This document shows positions 1-6,038 of a stretch of 13,569 bases of DNA, piece after piece; the first letter of the stretch is position 1; each line of letters starts with the position of its first letter. The notes beneath the pieces were generated by a model that had not been told where the DNA came from, searched no databases, and was given only the letters and a program-made list of their open reading frames with translations. The translations under genes and the position numbers were made by a program. This stretch comes from an uncultured Lachnospiraceae bacterium. GTDB taxonomy: Bacteria; Bacillota; Clostridia; Lachnospirales; Lachnospiraceae. The stretch covers positions 1-13,569 of the forward strand of contig CABSEG010000076.1 in assembly GCA_902476645.1 (NCBI GenBank), written 5' to 3'.

Positions 1-204
1 TCCACCGCCAATGCCACCGCAAATCAGCACATCGACAGAATGGTCCGCCAGAAGCCCAGCCAAAGCGCCGTGTCCGATGCCATTGGAGCTAATCACTTCA
101 CTAGAAATCACCTTCTGCTCTTCCACTACATATACCTTAAAGAACTCTGTTCTTCCGAAATGCTGAAATACGTTTCCATTATCATATGCTACTGCAATTT
201 TCAT
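1..204 (-). CDS. NifX/NifB-type dinitrogenase iron-molybdenum cofactor domain protein (C-terminus cut by window)
   Basis: The first 68 residues are visible and the rest lies beyond position 1. The protein begins MKIAVAYDNGNVFQHFGRTE and runs to ...VDVLICGGIGGG. The opening beta strand, the HFGR segment at about residues 15-18 and the Gly-rich VLICGGIGGG turn are typical of the small Nitro_FeMo-Co domain family. These are usually stand-alone proteins of roughly 110-125 residues that bind Fe-S or Fe-Mo type clusters. In non-nitrogen-fixing anaerobes such proteins are common and their role is not settled, so a nitrogenase link should not be assumed. The start is supported by GAGGAGG just upstream. 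No partner gene is visible on this side. Confidence 0.85.
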   Translation of the reverse strand, partial: MKIAVAYDNGNVFQHFGRTEFFKVYVVEEQKVISSEVISSNGIGHGALAGLLADHSVDVLICGGIGGG

Positions 205-408
205 CTCTCATATCCTCCTCTGAAATTCTCCTTCCAATCTTAACACGTCCTTCCTCTCATAGCAAACAAAAACCTCGTTTTCTCCCCCATGCTATACTCT
301 GAGATATCTATTTCCATGATTTCTGTACCGGTTTTACGGAATATGCCTCTCCTTGATGTCCTATATCTTTTATGCGAACTGCTTATTGTCGAAAGCCAAT
401 GGGACTTC
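205..408. other. Intergenic stretch between the NifX/NifB-type gene and the DUF3784 gene
   Basis: About 200 nt without a convincing gene. The minus strand stays open without a good start and ends at a stop at 240-242. A 25-codon piece from an ATG at 317 is possible but has no ribosome binding site. An inverted pair of 7-nt arms (382-388 and 415-421) with a 26-nt loop lies just past the DUF3784 stop and is too weak to call a terminator. Apart from the weak promoter at 237-265, no regulatory site was recognised. Confidence 0.5.
237..265 (-). promoter_or_regulatory. Candidate promoter for the NifX/NifB-type gene
   Basis: On the minus strand TTGCTA (260-265) and TAAGAT (237-242) are separated by 17 bp, each matching the sigma-A consensus at 4 of 6 positions. 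This is the best pair in the short interval upstream of the gene at 204. It is a plausible but weak prediction. Confidence 0.35.
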
Positions 409-744
409 CTACTTCAATAAGTACTTTTCAAAAGCCTTATGGGGATCAAAATGGACATCTTTGAAAAAGAAAAATCCCCAGATAAGATAAGCTGCAATCG
501 CCAAATACGGTGTCAAGATAAGGGAAAGCAATGCGCCGGCCAACATGATTCCCGCCCACAAAAAACAGGAATTTCTCATTTCTCTGGCCATATAAGCCTT
601 ATCATACATGGCCTGTTCGTCTTTGGAAAGCGTATTAAATCCCGAAACAAACTTTGCGGATTTTTCTTTCCGTACTGCGAAGAAACACCCCATGAGCCCA
701 AAACAAGGCACTAAAATAATACAACTCAAGAATCCTAGATTCAT
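409..744 (-). CDS. DUF3784 family small membrane protein
   Basis: A 111-residue protein with three predicted membrane segments at about residues 3-22, 60-77 and 79-95. The soluble linker holds SAKFVSGFNTLSKDEQAMYDK (about 29-49). This F.GFNTLS+.E...YDK signature, placed between the first and second helices, is the hallmark of DUF3784, a Firmicutes family of unknown function. The start at 744 is preceded by AGGAGGTG at good spacing. A TTG codon 30 nt further upstream extends the frame, but its Shine-Dalgarno sequence directly abuts the codon, so it was not used. The gene is divergent from the nitroreductase and shares an overlapping promoter region with it. Function is not known. Confidence 0.82.
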   Translation of the reverse strand: MNLGFLSCIILVPCFGLMGCFFAVRKEKSAKFVSGFNTLSKDEQAMYDKAYMAREMRNSCFLWAGIMLAGALLSLILTPYLAIAAYLIWGFFFFKDVHFDPHKAFEKYLLK

Positions 745-803
745 TTCACAACACCTCCTTCCAGGATATTTCAACCTCCATCATCTTCTTTTAAAGTAAC
801 CTC

Positions 804-832
804 TTGTTTATTGATTACACGAAGCATATAAT
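804..832 (+). promoter_or_regulatory. Promoter for the nitroreductase/two-component unit
   Basis: TTGTTT (804-809) and a perfect TATAAT (827-832) with a 17-bp spacer. The predicted transcript starts near 839, leaving a leader of about 48 nt before the nitroreductase start. Two bases (827-828) are shared with the -10 box of the divergent promoter, so polymerase could not occupy both at once. Confidence 0.6.
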
Positions 833-851
833 AGATTTAGCAGAAAGTCAA
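823..851 (-). promoter_or_regulatory. Promoter for the DUF3784 gene
   Basis: On the minus strand TTGACT (846-851) and TATGCT (823-828) are separated by exactly 17 bp, matching consensus at 5/6 and 4/6. Transcription would start near 816 and run toward the DUF3784 start at 744. Its -10 box overlaps the -10 box of the opposite promoter. Confidence 0.6.
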
Positions 852-886
852 CACGGCTTTTTCAGAATCAGAAAGGAGCATAGAAA

Positions 887-1420
887 ATGGAACAAAACAG
901 TGTAATAGAAGCCATCATCAACAGACGCAGTATTCGAAAGTACAAACCGGATATGATTCCAAAAGAAGTGCTTGATGAGATTGTTCAGGCCGGTACTTAT
1001 GCCGCAAATGGCAGGGGCCATCAATCTGCTATTATCATTGCCGTCACAGATCCTCAATTGCGGGACAGGCTTTCTAAGATGAACTGTAAAATCGGTAGGT
1101 GGGATTCTGATTTTGACCCGTTCTATGGCGCGCCTGTGGTGCTGATCGTACTGGCCGAAAAGGATTGGAATACCTGTGTTTATGACGGAAGTCTTGTCAT
1201 GGGGAATCTTATGCTTGCGGCGCATTCCCTCGGCATAGGCAGCTGTTGGATTCACCGGGCAAAAGAGGAATTTGAGACCGAGGAGGGGCGTCAGATTTTA
1301 AGAGATCTTGGAATCCAGGGCGATTATGAGGGAATCGGACATTGTATCCTGGGATATTCGGATGAAGAGCACCCCATAGCAGCTGCCCGCAAAGAACATC
1401 ATGTCTATTACAGGGAATAA
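887..1420 (+). CDS. Nitroreductase family protein (FMN-dependent)
   Basis: 177 residues, the usual length of a compact nitroreductase-fold protein. These are FMN-binding, typically dimeric NAD(P)H oxidoreductases that reduce nitro groups, quinones or flavins. The N-terminal FMN-phosphate motif RRSIRKY (13-19) is intact. Also visible are AANGRGHQSA (39-48), the helix/turn LMLAAHSLGIGSCWI (108-122), where LGIGSCW is highly characteristic, and the late GYSDEEHP segment (157-163). The start has AAAGGAG about 9 nt upstream. Only 24 nt separate its stop from the response regulator start and no terminator intervenes, so it is probably cotranscribed with the two-component pair. The natural substrate cannot be read from sequence. 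Confidence 0.9.
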   Translation: MEQNSVIEAIINRRSIRKYKPDMIPKEVLDEIVQAGTYAANGRGHQSAIIIAVTDPQLRDRLSKMNCKIGRWDSDFDPFYGAPVVLIVLAEKDWNTCVYDGSLVMGNLMLAAHSLGIGSCWIHRAKEEFETEEGRQILRDLGIQGDYEGIGHCILGYSDEEHPIAAARKEHHVYYRE

Positions 1421-1444
1421 ATCACCTTACAGGAGGGAGCCTCT

Positions 1445-2164
1445 ATGCTGCATATTGCAATCTGTGATGATGACGACTACGCGGTAAAAAGCCATGAATT
1501 TCTTACCCAACATAGTCTAAGGGACTGTCAGCAGGCCGCCGAAATCACAACGTACACAGACAGCGATAATCTGCTTTATGACATTACGGAGGATCACTTT
1601 TTTTTCGATCTGATTCTGCTGGACATTGAAATGCCCGGCAAAAATGGTATGGAGCTTGCCAGAATCGTCAAGCCCTATCTGCCCGATGTGAAAATTATCT
1701 TTATTACCTCCCATCTGGAATATGCTATAGATGCCTTCGAATTATCCATTTTCCGCTATGTTCCCAAGGGGGAAATAGAGCTAAGACTGCCCGCCGCCAT
1801 CAAAGATGCCATCCGGCTTCTCTCTCTGGAGGCAGGCAGAACTTATACGATTCGTACGGGCAGCCGTTTAGAAAAAATTCCATATCAGGAGATTTACTAT
1901 ATCATACGGGATGGAAAGAATGCGAACCTTACCACCTCCAGGGGAGTATCCAAGGTTCGCAAAAGCCTCCAACAAGTTTACGAAGAATTGGATGCAGAGG
2001 AATTTCTCTATCTGGAACGTGGATGTATTGCCAATATGATTCACATCATGCAGATCAAAAACAGTATGGCCATTTTGAAGAATGGGGTCTCCCTCCCCAT
2101 CAGCCGTTCTCATTTGCAAAGTGTGAAAGAACAAATCAATACTTATTGGGGAGGACACATATGA
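1445..2164 (+). CDS. LytTR-family response regulator (AgrA/LytR type)
   Basis: 239 residues in two domains. The receiver domain (about 1-125) has the acidic cluster DDDD (8-11), the phospho-acceptor Asp60 in LILLDIEMPGKNG, a Thr/Ser switch in IIFITS (84-89) and the conserved Lys108 in FRYVPKG. The C-terminal LytTR DNA-binding domain (about 133-235) begins TYTIRTGSRLEKIPYQEIYYI and ends with LPISRSHLQSVKEQI. Such regulators are phosphorylated by GHKL sensor kinases and bind paired direct repeats upstream of target genes. An AGGAGGGAG ribosome site precedes the start. The stop overlaps the kinase start as ATGA, giving translational coupling. The nearest likely target is the ABC transporter unit starting at 3611. 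Confidence 0.95.
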   Translation: MLHIAICDDDDYAVKSHEFLTQHSLRDCQQAAEITTYTDSDNLLYDITEDHFFFDLILLDIEMPGKNGMELARIVKPYLPDVKIIFITSHLEYAIDAFELSIFRYVPKGEIELRLPAAIKDAIRLLSLEAGRTYTIRTGSRLEKIPYQEIYYIIRDGKNANLTTSRGVSKVRKSLQQVYEELDAEEFLYLERGCIANMIHIMQIKNSMAILKNGVSLPISRSHLQSVKEQINTYWGGHI

Positions 2165-3459
2165 TGGAATGGTTTCTCCTGCTTTCAAATATTATCACGG
2201 GATTCCTGCGCGTTGGGGTCTGTTTGCTTCTTATATGCCGACTTCTAAATGCAAAAAGGCCTGAGACACACACAATGGTGGCCATTCTGACCGGCACTGT
2301 CGTGCTTTCCTCGCTGCTCTCCCTGGGACATTTTAAGGAATTCTGCCGTATAGGACTGGAGCTGGCCTTTATCACCGTCTGCACCGCCGGTCTGCTAAAG
2401 ACAGAACTGCGAATGAGTCTGTTTTTGGGCGTCTTCTATGAAACCGGTGTTTTCTTTTGGCGCTTTCTTCTGGGGGCCTGGATGGGAGTCCTTTCCCACT
2501 CCCCTGCATACATGAATTTTGGGACAGCAAGCGGTCAGGTTCCGGTATGGCTTCTAAACGGACTGCTGGCGGTCTTAGCTCTCTATCTATACAGGCTGCC
2601 TTCTTCCCCGCGAGACAAGATCCCCAAACTTTTCTCCATCGTCATCATTCCTGGTTTTCTTGCTGTGATCTCTCTTTCTGAGCAATCCTCACTGGCAATT
2701 CCGGAGGATACCCTGGACATGTGGACGATTTTGGCCGTTATCCTGATGATGTCTGTGCTGATCTTCCAGATCAACCGCCAGTATCAGTCGGAACGGGAGT
2801 TGGCCCGATACAAATCCGAGCAGGCAAAATTGCTGGAGCGCAACTATACCGCTCTCAATCAAGCTTACACTGCCCACGCCAAGCTGTTTCACGATTTTCA
2901 CAATCATATCGGTGTGCTGCGTCGACTGCTTTCCTGTAAAAAATGGGACGAAGCCTGCCAATATCTGGATGAATTACAAGCTCCAATCTATGAGATGGCA
3001 GACACCCGCTGGACAGGGGAGGAAACGGCAGACTATCTGATTAACAGCAAAGCGGCGGCTGCCAGGAAGGAACACATTTCTTTTCAGGCGCAAGTAGAAT
3101 ATCCCCGCCGCGCTGCCATAAGAAGCGTTGATTTGTGTGCCATTTTGGGAAATCTTCTGGATAATGCGCTGGAGGCCGCGGGTCAGGTATCGAATCCGGA
3201 ACAACGTTTTATTACGCTTACCATCCGGCGCATCCATCAAATGCTGATCATAAAAGTTGAGAACAGTTGCCAATCTCCTCCGCAAAAAAAGGACGGCTTG
3301 CTAAAAAGTACCAAAGCCCCCGGCGGATTACACGGATGGGGATTAAGAAGCGCACAAGCCGCGGCAGAAAAATACGACGGTGTCATTCAGACTTCTTATT
3401 CAGACCATATTTTCCGTGCTGTGACCACGCTATCCTATGACACCATATCTCTGAAATAA
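2161..3459 (+). CDS. GHKL-type sensor histidine kinase (AgrC-like)
   Basis: 432 residues. The N-terminal sensor consists of about six hydrophobic segments (roughly 4-30, 39-56, 64-80, 86-110, 127-145, 158-172) plus a last one at about 187-204. A charged, coiled-coil-like stretch follows (about 206-240). The phospho-acceptor box is KLFHDFHNHI with His244. The GHKL ATPase domain carries the N-box CAILGNLLDNALEAA (Asn331, Asn335) and a GGLHGWGL glycine box (388-395). The arrangement is that of AgrC/VirS-like kinases, which sense peptides or membrane perturbation. The start at 2161 was chosen because GGAGGAC lies just upstream and it forms the ATGA overlap with the regulator. The frame stays open further upstream inside the regulator gene, but that part is a shadow. 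The ligand is unknown. Confidence 0.94.
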   Translation: MMEWFLLLSNIITGFLRVGVCLLLICRLLNAKRPETHTMVAILTGTVVLSSLLSLGHFKEFCRIGLELAFITVCTAGLLKTELRMSLFLGVFYETGVFFWRFLLGAWMGVLSHSPAYMNFGTASGQVPVWLLNGLLAVLALYLYRLPSSPRDKIPKLFSIVIIPGFLAVISLSEQSSLAIPEDTLDMWTILAVILMMSVLIFQINRQYQSERELARYKSEQAKLLERNYTALNQAYTAHAKLFHDFHNHIGVLRRLLSCKKWDEACQYLDELQAPIYEMADTRWTGEETADYLINSKAAAARKEHISFQAQVEYPRRAAIRSVDLCAILGNLLDNALEAAGQVSNPEQRFITLTIRRIHQMLIIKVENSCQSPPQKKDGLLKSTKAPGGLHGWGLRSAQAAAEKYDGVIQTSYSDHIFRAVTTLSYDTISLK

Positions 3460-3475
3460 ACTACGAATCATACCG

Positions 3476-3509
3476 GCTGCAAGGCAAATCTGGACCTTGC
3501 AGCTATTTT
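3476..3509 (+). terminator. Rho-independent terminator after the histidine kinase gene
   Basis: Perfect 9-bp arms GCTGCAAGG (3476-3484) and CCTTGCAGC (3495-3503) with a 10-nt loop, followed by TATTTT. It lies 17 nt after the kinase stop and separates the two-component unit from the transporter unit. Confidence 0.75.
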
Positions 3510-3539
3510 GCGGTCAAAAATCTACCGATTAGGGACATT

Positions 3540-3569
3540 TTGGCACAGGCCTCCTGCTTCAGGTAAGAT
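3540..3569 (+). promoter_or_regulatory. Promoter of the ABC transporter unit, with candidate LytTR-type operator upstream
   Basis: TTGGCA (3540-3545, 5/6 match) and TAAGAT (3564-3569, 4/6) with an 18-bp spacer lie between the kinase terminator and the small membrane protein gene. Directly upstream and overlapping the -35 are ACCGATTAG (3524-3532) and two GGNACA words one helical turn apart (3532-3537 and 3542-3547). This is where an activating LytTR regulator would be expected to bind. The promoter is moderately supported. The operator assignment is inference from position and partial resemblance only. Confidence 0.45.
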
Positions 3570-3610
3570 AATAACAGTACAAAAAAGAACAAGATTAGGA
3601 GGGAACTCTC

Positions 3611-3787
3611 ATGCGTCATATTTTTATTCGTGGAATTTTAGCCGCAGTTTGGTTTCTCGCTGCTATGATGAGCGGCAAGAACGGCAGACTCGAGATGACG
3701 ATACTCTATATTATCCTGGGTGGCCTGTTTTTGTATTCCGCATATACAACCTGGAAAAAAGAGCGCGATCACAAAGGAGAATCCTGA
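3611..3787 (+). CDS. Small two-helix membrane protein preceding the ABC transporter
   Basis: A 58-residue protein starting MRHIFIRGILAAVWFLAAMM and ending ...ERDHKGES. Two hydrophobic segments (about 4-20 and 30-47) flank a short polar turn SGKNGRLE, and the C-terminus is strongly charged. The call rests on an excellent ribosome site, AGGAGGG at 3597-3603, spaced 7 nt from the ATG, and on a stop one nucleotide before the ATPase start. A longer open frame overlaps it in another frame (3508-3807) but has no ribosome site. It is probably an accessory subunit or regulator of the exporter. No known family was recognised. Confidence 0.8.
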   Translation: MRHIFIRGILAAVWFLAAMMSGKNGRLEMTILYIILGGLFLYSAYTTWKKERDHKGES

Positions 3788-3788
3788 C

Positions 3789-4508
3789 ATGGCACATTCG
3801 CTTTTAACAATTCAAAATCTAAAAGCCTGGTATTCCTGCCAACATATGGTATTGTCTGACTTTTCGCTGAACATCTTACCACATGAAGCAGTGGGACTAA
3901 TCGGACTAAATGGAGCCGGAAAAACCACATTTTTTAAAATCTTATCCGGGCTGCTTACTACTTACCGGGCAAATCAAATCCAATTTCGGGGCCGCCCCAT
4001 TGGCTTTCGGGACAGGGATTTTAAGCTCTTTCGCTATACCGTATTTGCGGAGGATCACTCCTTTCCCTATTTCACATTCCGGGAATATCTGTCCTACGTG
4101 TTCGCCGCTTATCGGAAAAATATTCCGGATATTTCTAAGCTCCTACAAGGTTTCCACTTTGAGGACTATACGGATGTGCTGTTGAAAGACCTCTCCACCG
4201 GCAACCGAAAAAAGGCATTTCTCATAACTGGCTTTGCTTTAAAGCCTGATTTACTGCTCCTGGATGAGCCTGTCGGCACCCTGGATTTTCAGAGTACGGA
4301 ATACCTGTATCAGCAGATGGACGCGTACAAAGAATATGGAACCGTGCTGTTTTCTTCTCACATTTTAGAGAGTATCACTTTGACCTGCGACCGGGTCTGT
4401 GTCCTAAACCAGGGAATGATCTGTCAAACCTTTGAGGGCAGACAGATCCAGGCCGCTGATATTCGGGAGGCTTTGCGCTATGAAAGAAATGTTTCTGGCT
4501 TTATTTAA
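3789..4508 (+). CDS. ABC transporter ATP-binding protein
   Basis: 239 residues forming one nucleotide-binding domain, cytoplasmic partner of the downstream permease. Walker A is GLNGAGKT (39-46), the signature is LSTGN (135-139) in place of the usual LSGGQ, Walker B is LLLLDE (155-160) and the switch His191 sits in LFSSHIL. At the Q-loop position the sequence reads VFAEDHSFPYFT, with Glu88 where many ABC proteins have Gln. An acidic residue there is seen in several ABC-2/drug-export ATPases. The start at 3789 has AAGGAG about 9 nt upstream. The frame continues upstream without a ribosome site. The signature and neighbours point to an exporter of the antimicrobial-peptide, lantibiotic or Na+-efflux type. 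The substrate is not determinable. Confidence 0.93.
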   Translation: MAHSLLTIQNLKAWYSCQHMVLSDFSLNILPHEAVGLIGLNGAGKTTFFKILSGLLTTYRANQIQFRGRPIGFRDRDFKLFRYTVFAEDHSFPYFTFREYLSYVFAAYRKNIPDISKLLQGFHFEDYTDVLLKDLSTGNRKKAFLITGFALKPDLLLLDEPVGTLDFQSTEYLYQQMDAYKEYGTVLFSSHILESITLTCDRVCVLNQGMICQTFEGRQIQAADIREALRYERNVSGFI

Positions 4509-5676
4509 AAATCAGTTCGGTGCATCTCAGATCCGTCTGAGAAACTTGCTTCTGCTCTATTTGGTCGTATTTTGGGGACTCCATACGGCTGGCTTTTCGA
4601 TACGGGTTACTCCATACCTTTTCTATCTGATGACCGGCACTTTCACAGCAGGCGTTATGTGGCAGACTCTTTCATCAAAAAATCAGGCTACCCGCATGCA
4701 AAATATGTTTATGCTTCCCTTTGAAAACCGGACCTTTACTCTTTCGTATGTAGCGGCCCTGGGCTCCTGCACTTTTTTGACCAAAACAGCAGCACTTCTG
4801 ACTGTTATTTTAGCCATATCTACCTGGAATGGAAAAGAGCTTTTTGGAAATCTCCTCTGTGCCGCAGATGCTATTTTGATGACCTCCGCTATCTTTTCCA
4901 GGCGATTCCACTGGTGGTTCGGTGCGCTTTGGAGCGCCTCCGTTCTCGGAATCCTGCTCCTTTTGTGGAATCACCCCTGCTTTTTACCAATACTGGGGGG
5001 CAACGGCTTATTTGCCTTCCTCCTATTGCAAACTTCCGACGGGTATGCCTTCTGTCTGCAAGGTAAAAACCGAAAAAAGATTCCAAAAGCTTACAGACGG
5101 TATTCCGTCTGGCGCTATCTATGGCGTTACCTGGCTTCCAACAAACACTATCTGACAAATACGGCGATCCTTTGGGGTGCTGCCTGTGTTCTGCCGCTTT
5201 TCTTCCGCGGGATTTCCCAAGCGGTTGCTGTGCCCATGGGCTTTGCCATACTCACCCTGAATACTCCCATTTGTATTTTGCTCTCCTGTGACCCGGCTAC
5301 AGAACAAGCCGTCCGTTCTCTGCCGGAGCAAAAAAGACGATTCTATCTTTCTTATTGTCTGTTTCTCTTTCTGTGCAATGGAATCCCTGATACCCTCTTT
5401 CTTATCAGCTGGCAAGTCCAACTGGGAGGAATCCATATCCAGATAATCCTCTCAGCCCTCTTTTTTGCCCTGCAAAGCGCAGTTTTCTCGGTTTTTCTGG
5501 AATGGCGTTATCCGATTCGCGGTTGGAGGACAGAATGCGACCTATGGCACCATCCCAGAAAATATGTGGTACCGTCTGTCATGCTGATTTTGGCAGGAAT
5601 CCTTGGGATGATTCCCTGGAGTATTCTCATCCTGCTTCCACTTTCACTTGTGGAACTTGCAGTTCTGCTTTTGTAA
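4480..5676 (+). CDS. ABC transporter permease, polytopic membrane protein
   Basis: 398 residues, overwhelmingly hydrophobic, with about ten predicted membrane segments spread over the whole length and a charged cytoplasmic stretch GKNRKKIPKAYRRYSVWRYLWRY around residues 196-218. The start MKEMFLALFKNQF sits 29 nt inside the end of the ATPase gene, with CGGGAGG about 9 nt upstream, so the two are translationally coupled. No ATPase, protease or peptidase motif is present. Its role as the membrane half of the transporter is inferred from coupling and topology. It does not resemble the BceB/MacB permeases, which carry a large extracellular domain. It is closer to ABC-2-like permeases found beside GHKL/LytTR systems. 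Substrate unknown. Confidence 0.85.
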   Translation: MKEMFLALFKNQFGASQIRLRNLLLLYLVVFWGLHTAGFSIRVTPYLFYLMTGTFTAGVMWQTLSSKNQATRMQNMFMLPFENRTFTLSYVAALGSCTFLTKTAALLTVILAISTWNGKELFGNLLCAADAILMTSAIFSRRFHWWFGALWSASVLGILLLLWNHPCFLPILGGNGLFAFLLLQTSDGYAFCLQGKNRKKIPKAYRRYSVWRYLWRYLASNKHYLTNTAILWGAACVLPLFFRGISQAVAVPMGFAILTLNTPICILLSCDPATEQAVRSLPEQKRRFYLSYCLFLFLCNGIPDTLFLISWQVQLGGIHIQIILSALFFALQSAVFSVFLEWRYPIRGWRTECDLWHHPRKYVVPSVMLILAGILGMIPWSILILLPLSLVELAVLLL

Positions 5677-5691
5677 ATGGTTCTGATTGTA

Positions 5692-5720
5692 CAGCGTTTT
5701 CTCTACTCCGCTGCTTTGTT
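5692..5720 (+). terminator. Weak candidate terminator after the permease gene
   Basis: CAGCG (5692-5696) and CGCTG (5709-5713) with a 12-nt loop, followed by CTTTGTT. The stem is only 5 bp, so this is a weak call. It lies 15 nt after the permease stop and no better hairpin was found in the gap. Confidence 0.3.
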
Positions 5721-5945
5721 GATACAAGTGATGGCATTTAGGCTGCGCAGATATCCGATATAGGGCAGACACCGGGAAACCACTTTAAGGAGAAATGCCT
5801 TATCATTTCTTAATTCATATTCCCTATCGCATAAGCGATCAGCTGTGATTCGCAGCCAACCAGCATCGAATTTCTTTCCTTTTCGCACGATCCCATGGAT
5901 TGAACACCTGCCTCTTTGTCTCTTATTGACATTTGCACACAGCAT
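5703..5945 (-). other. Open frame of unclear status in the gap before the CLC gene
   Basis: The 361-nt gap between the permease and the CLC gene carries one notable minus-strand open frame of 80 codons. Its central part reads like ordinary protein: GWLRITADRLCDREYELRND, then KAFLLKVVSRCLPYIGYLRS. The ATG at 5945 has no ribosome binding site, and the frame covers the CLC promoter. It may be the decayed end of a transferred gene or an interspersed repeat, or a chance frame. I do not recognise a family. The gap also holds a small hairpin ATCGC-ATAA-GCGAT near 5828-5841. Confidence 0.3.
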
Positions 5946-5953
5946 GATATGAT
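5926..5953 (+). promoter_or_regulatory. Promoter of the CLC transporter gene
   Basis: A perfect -35 TTGACA (5926-5931) and TATGAT (5948-5953) with a 16-bp spacer. The predicted transcript starts near 5960. That is downstream of the most distal ATG of the frame (5916), so translation cannot begin there. The leader to the start at 6039 is about 80 nt and shows no fluoride riboswitch that I could recognise. Confidence 0.75.
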
Positions 5954-6038
5954 AATAATGGTTTATCTCAAACCAATTTTTGCTTTATTCCAGTATTTCT
6001 GTGAAAAAGAAACTACGAAAAAGAGGTTGAATTATGCT

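Noticed and set aside
240..317. 25-codon minus-strand frame between the NifX/NifB-type and DUF3784 genes
   Set aside because: No ribosome site before its ATG, and it runs into the likely promoter of the downstream gene.
3508..3807. 99-codon open frame upstream of the ATPase
   Set aside because: No ribosome site, begins in the terminator tail, and overlaps a well-supported small membrane protein gene in another frame.
5916..6038. N-terminal extension of the CLC protein from an ATG at 5916
   Set aside because: It lies upstream of the -10 box (5948-5953) of a consensus promoter and has no ribosome site. The extension is also not membrane-protein-like.
5677..6038. Fluoride riboswitch upstream of the CLC gene
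   Set aside because: I looked for the characteristic conserved blocks of the crcB motif and did not recognise them. A covariance search would be decisive.
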